Source of the DNA: Chloroflexota bacterium
Lineage (GTDB): Bacteria; Chloroflexota; UBA6077
Direction of reading: 5' to 3'
Assembly: GCA_023380955.1 (NCBI GenBank)
Contig: JAMCTB010000016.1
Location: forward strand, 1-10,416
DNA length: 10,416 bases
This document shows, piece by piece, positions 6,741-10,416 of this stretch; position 1 is the first letter of the stretch, and each line of letters starts with the position of its first letter. The notes below the pieces were generated by a model. That model saw nothing but the letters and a program-made list of their open reading frames with translations. It was not told the DNA's origin and did not search any database. The translations under genes were made by a program, and so were the position numbers.

Positions 6741-9700
6741 CCCCGGCTTCCTTCGTTTCGATGGTTGCTCTCGCCTTACCGCCGGGATCGGTGGTGACGT
6801 TCCTGGTGGTGACGAGGGTATCTTCGGGCTTGCTGGTCCACAGGTAGCCTCCATCGGGCTGCCGCTCCTTCACGCTGAGCCACTTCCGATTGTAGAAGGA
6901 GACGGCCACCTGAGCGCCTGGCACCGGCTTCCGGTCGGTGTCCACAACCAACAGCTCCACTGAGGCCGCCTCCCCGGCCCTGGCCACGTACCGCTCCGGT
7001 TTCAGCCCCGGGTACCAGGCGCCCTTGTGGACCACCACCTGGGTGCGGGAGCTCACCTCCTGATTGTTGGCATCGGTGAGGGTGCTCTCTATGGTGAAGC
7101 TCTGGCTCAGAAGATCCTTGCTGAGATCGGCGGGAAGCTGGAAGGCAAAGCTGCCCTGAGCGTCGCTGGAGCCCTTGCCTTCGGTCCTCACCCTTTCGCC
7201 CTGCATCCGGGCATCCCTCAGCAGGTCGGCATCCACGAACTGGTAGCCTCCCTCGGGCAGGTCGAACAGGTAGTTCTGCGAGGTCACTCGCCACTTCATC
7301 GGGCTGTTGGCCAGGGGCTGCCCGAAGTAGTAGGAAGCGCTGCCGGCCACCGAGATCTGTTCGCCCTGGAGGTAGGATGCCTTGCCCGGCTCCAGCTTGA
7401 CCTCGAACTCCGGCTTCCGGTACTCGGCCACGCTGAATCCCGCTCCGAAGCCCACAGCCCCATTCCCCGGTCCGTAGCCCGAGTCCTCGATTCGAGCGAC
7501 GACGTTGTAGCTGCCGACTGCGGCCTCTGTGGACAGGGCTAGCTCCCCGTCGAAGGTGCCCATATCGCTCAGCTTCAGCTTGTCCGAGCTTACCTTCCGC
7601 CCCCGGCTGTCCATCACTTCCACCGTGACCTCGGTGCTCGAGGGTGGGACGCTGTAGTGGGCGTCGTCGTCGGAGCGGATGATCCCCTTGTAGAAGACCT
7701 TCTGCCCGGGCCGGTAGATCGGCCTATCGGTGTAGAGAGTGCCCCGATAGGGCAGGGTGTAGGGATTCCACGGCAGGTTGAACTCGTAGGGGTAGATCCC
7801 CTGCGTCCAATCGCTGCCTACGGCCCCCACGTCCCCCTCCCCTTCCGCGAAGACGTAGGTGGACTGCGGCCGGCCGGGCGGCTCCACCGGCAGGCCGGTG
7901 ACCAGGAGCAGACCATCCCTGTCGGTGCGGCCGGAGGCCACACCCTTTCCGTCGCTGGAGGTTACCTGGAGGGGCAGATCGGGCACCACCTCGCCGCTGG
8001 TGAGGTCGGTGGCCCATACCAGCAGCTGGCCCTGAGCCTTCTTCATGGTCAGCCCCAGCCGGCTCACCAGCAGCAGGCGGTTGTCGACGAGCCCCTCCGG
8101 CGACGACGCCCTCAGCAGGTAGAAGCCCGCCGGCAGCTTGGAGCCGGCTCCCTCTGCGAGTGAGGTGGCGGTCAGCCCCAACTGGTCTCTCTCAGCGACG
8201 GCCGGTTTCTCCGACCACCGCCGCACCAGGTTCTTCTCCTCGACGTTGAAGCGATCCTTGCCCTGGGTAGAGGTGGCGATGCGCAGGAAATCGGGTCTGT
8301 CCAAACGGTAGAGGGAGAGATCGATGCGGGAGACGTTGACGTGCTGCAGGTAGAGGGTGGGAGACCCCGCCGCGTTGAAGGTCCCCACCAGACCGGGAAC
8401 CGCCGCGTGAAGCTGGGGCGGCAGGGACCCCGTGGTGAAGCCGATCTGAAGCGGCGCGCTCAGCTTCTGACCGTACCGGTCCTTGGCATCGGTCGCTATG
8501 GTGAGAGTGTAGCTGGTGGAGGGCTTCAGACCGCCCCAGAAGAACAGCTTCGTGTCGGAGTCCTGCCACCCCAGGTGCTGCTGCGCCGGCTTGGGCGAGA
8601 GCGAGAGGCTCTTCTCCACCGATTCCGTGTCCATGGGATTGCTGAAGGCGACCTGGATCGAATCGTAGGGAGGGTGTTTCGCCGCCCCCGCCACGGGAAC
8701 GGTGGAGACCACCCTCGGGATGCCGACGGTGGTGAAGCTCCAACTGAACTCCTTGGTCTCGCCGCCGCCTCGTGCGGCCTTGACTCCGGCCGCCACCGTT
8801 GCAGTGTAGGAGCTTTCGAGCCGCAGCGGGGAGTTCGGGCGGAAGACCAGCGCCTCCCCAGCCCACGACAGGTCACCGCCTACCGGAGAGCCCTGAGGCC
8901 CCTTCAGGGATAGGCGCTGCTCGGCCGAGGGGTGATCCACCGGCTGATCGAAGGTCACTCGGAGCTCCGAGCCGGGCCCGACATACCTGGTATTGGCCTC
9001 GGGCGATACCTTGGCCACCGCGGGGAACTTGGTGGAGAAGCTCCAACGGAAGTCCGAGTCCAGCGCACTGCCCCCCGTGTCGGTCAACCCCTTGGGCGCC
9101 GTCACCTGGTAGCGAACCCCGGCCGGAAACCCGCCTTCCGGCTGGAACAGGTAAAGGGAGGTGGTCAGCCAGCGGCCTTTACCCTTCAGGGCCGGCTCGA
9201 TACTCAACGGGTTGGGCTCCCCTCCCGTCGTACCGAGGGGGACGATGGGGTAGCTGAACTGGACCGCGATGGTGCTATCGGAGGACACCTCGGTGGCACC
9301 GTCTGCGGGCTGGACGGTGACCACGCCCAACTCCTTGGCGGTCACGAACTCGTAGGATACCGCCTCCTTTAGTGGGAAGAGGAAGAGGCTGCGGGCGGAC
9401 TGCTCCAGACCGACGCTGTACCTGGTCCCCCGGGTCCACCCCGAGCGAGGTGTGAAGAGCAGGATGTTCCCCTTCCAGGAGAAGGCGCCGTCCACCGCCG
9501 GCTGGATCCGCAAGGCCCGCTCGGCCAGGGGGGCGAGCATGGGCCGGTCGAAGGTGATGGCGATAGGAGCGTCCACCGGCACACCCTTCGCGGCCGTGGG
9601 CCCGAACTGCTCCACCGTCGGAGCTTCCAGGCCACCGGCCGCCGCGCCCGCGGCCAGGATACCGCCGGCCAGCAGCACTGCCACGGCCGCCGCCGCAGCC

Positions 9701-9741
9701 CAGGTCCAACGCCATCGTCTGCCCCGAGGACTGCCTGCCAT
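6307..9741 (-). CDS. Alpha-2-macroglobulin-family protein, N-terminal part (frame lost at 6741-6744)
   Basis: Large envelope protein related to E. coli YfhM. I start it at 9741, where GGAGG (9749-9753) lies 7 bases upstream; an in-frame ATG at 9762 has a weaker site. A basic stretch (RGRRWRW) and one hydrophobic span (about residues 14-37) with no lipobox Cys suggest an uncleaved membrane anchor or signal. Four Ig-like SbsA/Big_5-type modules follow (about 41-137, 140-240, 242-340, 343-440), each with a V/I-x-x-x-x-P...V-x-F-x-x-P-x-D pattern. Macroglobulin beta domains come next, including the MG2 hallmark YTDRPIYRPGQ (about 670-680). True homology ends near residue 1000 (ATIETKEAG). After the G4 run the frame reads out-of-register sequence to a stop at 6307, about 145 residues without family resemblance. 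Dropping one G joins it to the segment 3834-6740 as one protein of about 1968 residues, a normal length. It follows pbpC by 92 bases. Confidence 0.85.
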   Translation of the reverse strand: MAGSPRGRRWRWTWAAAAAVAVLLAGGILAAGAAAGGLEAPTVEQFGPTAAKGVPVDAPIAITFDRPMLAPLAERALRIQPAVDGAFSWKGNILLFTPRSGWTRGTRYSVGLEQSARSLFLFPLKEAVSYEFVTAKELGVVTVQPADGATEVSSDSTIAVQFSYPIVPLGTTGGEPNPLSIEPALKGKGRWLTTSLYLFQPEGGFPAGVRYQVTAPKGLTDTGGSALDSDFRWSFSTKFPAVAKVSPEANTRYVGPGSELRVTFDQPVDHPSAEQRLSLKGPQGSPVGGDLSWAGEALVFRPNSPLRLESSYTATVAAGVKAARGGGETKEFSWSFTTVGIPRVVSTVPVAGAAKHPPYDSIQVAFSNPMDTESVEKSLSLSPKPAQQHLGWQDSDTKLFFWGGLKPSTSYTLTIATDAKDRYGQKLSAPLQIGFTTGSLPPQLHAAVPGLVGTFNAAGSPTLYLQHVNVSRIDLSLYRLDRPDFLRIATSTQGKDRFNVEEKNLVRRWSEKPAVAERDQLGLTATSLAEGAGSKLPAGFYLLRASSPEGLVDNRLLLVSRLGLTMKKAQGQLLVWATDLTSGEVVPDLPLQVTSSDGKGVASGRTDRDGLLLVTGLPVEPPGRPQSTYVFAEGEGDVGAVGSDWTQGIYPYEFNLPWNPYTLPYRGTLYTDRPIYRPGQKVFYKGIIRSDDDAHYSVPPSSTEVTVEVMDSRGRKVSSDKLKLSDMGTFDGELALSTEAAVGSYNVVARIEDSGYGPGNGAVGFGAGFSVAEYRKPEFEVKLEPGKASYLQGEQISVAGSASYYFGQPLANSPMKWRVTSQNYLFDLPEGGYQFVDADLLRDARMQGERVRTEGKGSSDAQGSFAFQLPADLSKDLLSQSFTIESTLTDANNQEVSSRTQVVVHKGAWYPGLKPERYVARAGEAASVELLVVDTDRKPVPGAQVAVSFYNRKWLSVKERQPDGGYLWTSKPEDTLVTTRNVTTDPGGKARATIETKEAGVGASGGGGSGSQGQPEPLCYLPLRVRQRIRRLAHGEQRSAGVDRRSEGVRGRGHGQDADPLPHAGVAGAGYHRAGQAAQPAGGAAQGQQRDPGDPGAERIPAQRVRLDGPVQRWWRQRGSRLQGGVRRAEGRRGRQGTEDRSVH
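6741..6744 (-). other. Frameshift site in the macroglobulin gene (extra base in a four-G run)
   Basis: On the minus strand the sequence reads GAA GCC GGG GTC GGT. Removing one of the four G's gives GAA GCC GGG TCG GTG CGA, which joins ATIETKEAG to SVRVVAEVADP, a seamless macroglobulin reading. Coding quality is good on both sides of the site and no second lesion is visible. A sequencing or assembly slip in a homopolymer, or a very recent mutation, is therefore more likely than long-standing decay. No slippery heptamer or stimulatory structure typical of programmed frameshifting is evident. Confidence 0.8.
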
Positions 9742-9833
9742 GTTCAAACCTCCACCATCCACGCTTCGCCCCTATGTAAGGGCCGGACAGCAAACACCTC
9801 ATCTGCAATGATAATGTGCTACCCACCCAAAGG
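9742..9833 (-). other. Intergenic spacer between pbpC and the macroglobulin gene
   Basis: The 92-base gap holds the ribosome site of the macroglobulin gene (GGAGG, plus 9749-9753) and a small stem-loop on the minus strand (GCCCTT, loop ACAT, AGGGGC; plus 9768-9783, one G-U pair) without a T tract. I see no convincing promoter. Cotranscription with pbpC is likely from orientation and the known pairing. Confidence 0.4.
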
Positions 9834-10415
9834 CTACGGTCCTTCTGCCGGTTCTTCCACCGATATGGCCGCCTCATCCTCGGCGAGGGTTGCGCCGGCC
9901 GAGTCCAGGGCCACGGCCCGGAAGAGGTGGCGGCCGGGGAGAAGCTGCCAGCCTGCCCGGTAGGGGGGCGCATCGAAGACCGCCAGCCCTGTGCCATCCA
10001 CCTGAAGCGCCACCCTCACCGGCCCCACGAACCCCGAACCGGCCGCGGTCACCTCGATCTGCTGAAGGGCACGGGGAAGATCGGCGCTGATCTGCAGCAC
10101 GACCCCCTGGGCAGGGCTGGTGAGCAGCAGCCTGGGGACGCCCCCGGGAAGGGGGGCAGCCGGGCCGTGCAGGCTGCACTGCTGAGTGGGCGGCTCCGGG
10201 ATGCCCCGCTCCCGTGCCCACTCCTGCAGCTCGGGGGGGACGAACTGGAACACCCGCTCCTCGACCAGCTCTGGAGGGCAGTTGGGCCCCGCCAACTGCC
10301 CGGTGGAGCGATCGATCCTCAGGGGGCGATGCCAGGAACAGACCGCCGTGGGTGCGGTGCCCTCCAGGAACAGCTCGACCCGCCGGTTGGGACACCATTG
10401 CGACGGCAGCTCCCC
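9834..10415 (-). CDS. pbpC: Penicillin-binding protein 1C, C-terminal part (partial, runs off the window)
   Basis: The frame is open from the window's right edge and ends at TAG (9834-9836), giving the last 193 residues. It begins in the conserved PBP1C segment after the transpeptidase domain: RVELFLEGTAPTAVCSWHRP, RIDRSTGQLAGPNCPPELVE, then ERVFQFVPPELQEWARERGI followed by PEPPTQQC. The PBP1C C-terminal (BiPBP_C, beta-rich) domain then begins at about residue 108, LLLTSPAQGVVLQISADLP to PGRHLFRAVALDSAG. Four cysteines (WCP, AVC, PNCP, QQC) suggest disulfides outside the membrane. Full-length PBP1C is a bifunctional glycosyltransferase/transpeptidase of about 750-800 residues that builds peptidoglycan; both catalytic domains lie beyond the window. 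The alpha-2-macroglobulin gene directly downstream supports the assignment, because pbpC and yfhM-type genes are commonly adjacent. Confidence 0.88.
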   Translation of the reverse strand, partial: GELPSQWCPNRRVELFLEGTAPTAVCSWHRPLRIDRSTGQLAGPNCPPELVEERVFQFVPPELQEWARERGIPEPPTQQCSLHGPAAPLPGGVPRLLLTSPAQGVVLQISADLPRALQQIEVTAAGSGFVGPVRVALQVDGTGLAVFDAPPYRAGWQLLPGRHLFRAVALDSAGATLAEDEAAISVEEPAEGP

Positions 10416-10416
10416 G

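Noticed and set aside
4026..6797. Very long plus-strand open frame (923 codons) opposite the macroglobulin gene
   Set aside because: The opposite strand encodes unmistakable macroglobulin motifs; this frame reads as repetitive Arg/Gly/His/Gln text with no domain, and stop codons are rare in such GC-rich DNA.

Overview
The window is a GC-rich bacterial chromosomal segment. No rRNA, tRNA, CRISPR array or transposase is visible. The host cannot be fixed from sequence alone. The high GC content, a short perfect intergenic palindrome of a kind I recall from Chloroflexota genomes, and the gene types would suit that phylum or a similar environmental lineage. This is inference and weak.

Left part, plus strand (1-3827). 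The 3' end of an unidentified gene is followed by a complete enolase-superfamily gene (205-1308) with the acid/base residues of the mandelate racemase subgroup. A decayed stretch comes next. It holds the last helix of a ferritin/rubrerythrin-like protein (1354-1455) and an rraA gene that has lost its middle and changed frame (1467 to about 1770). Two tandem paralogous membrane transporters of the acetate/succinate (AceTr, GPR1/FUN34/SatP) family follow (1997-2731 and 3044-3772). They are separated by a 312-base, hairpin-rich, gene-free leader. The block ends in two adjacent stem-loops (3774-3789 and 3800-3827) lying between convergent genes. RraA-family aldolases/decarboxylases and enolase-superfamily dehydratases both handle hydroxy or keto acids, so the block may be the remains of a small organic-acid catabolism and uptake locus.

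Right part, minus strand (3834-10415). The C-terminal end of a PBP1C-type penicillin-binding protein (pbpC) lies upstream of a very large alpha-2-macroglobulin-family gene (about 1968 residues once restored). Together they form the well-known pbpC/yfhM-type pair, thought to couple cell-wall repair with trapping of foreign proteases at the envelope. The macroglobulin has a membrane anchor, four N-terminal Ig-like modules, an MG2-type motif, a glycine-rich candidate bait segment and an intact CTEQ thioester motif. In the sequence as given it is split by one extra base in a four-G run (plus-strand 6741-6744), so it reads as two overlapping open frames.

I found no clearly new multi-gene defence or mobile system. 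The points most worth a second look are the frameshifted macroglobulin, the deleted rraA, the structured leader before the second transporter, and the divergent signature motifs of the transporter pair.
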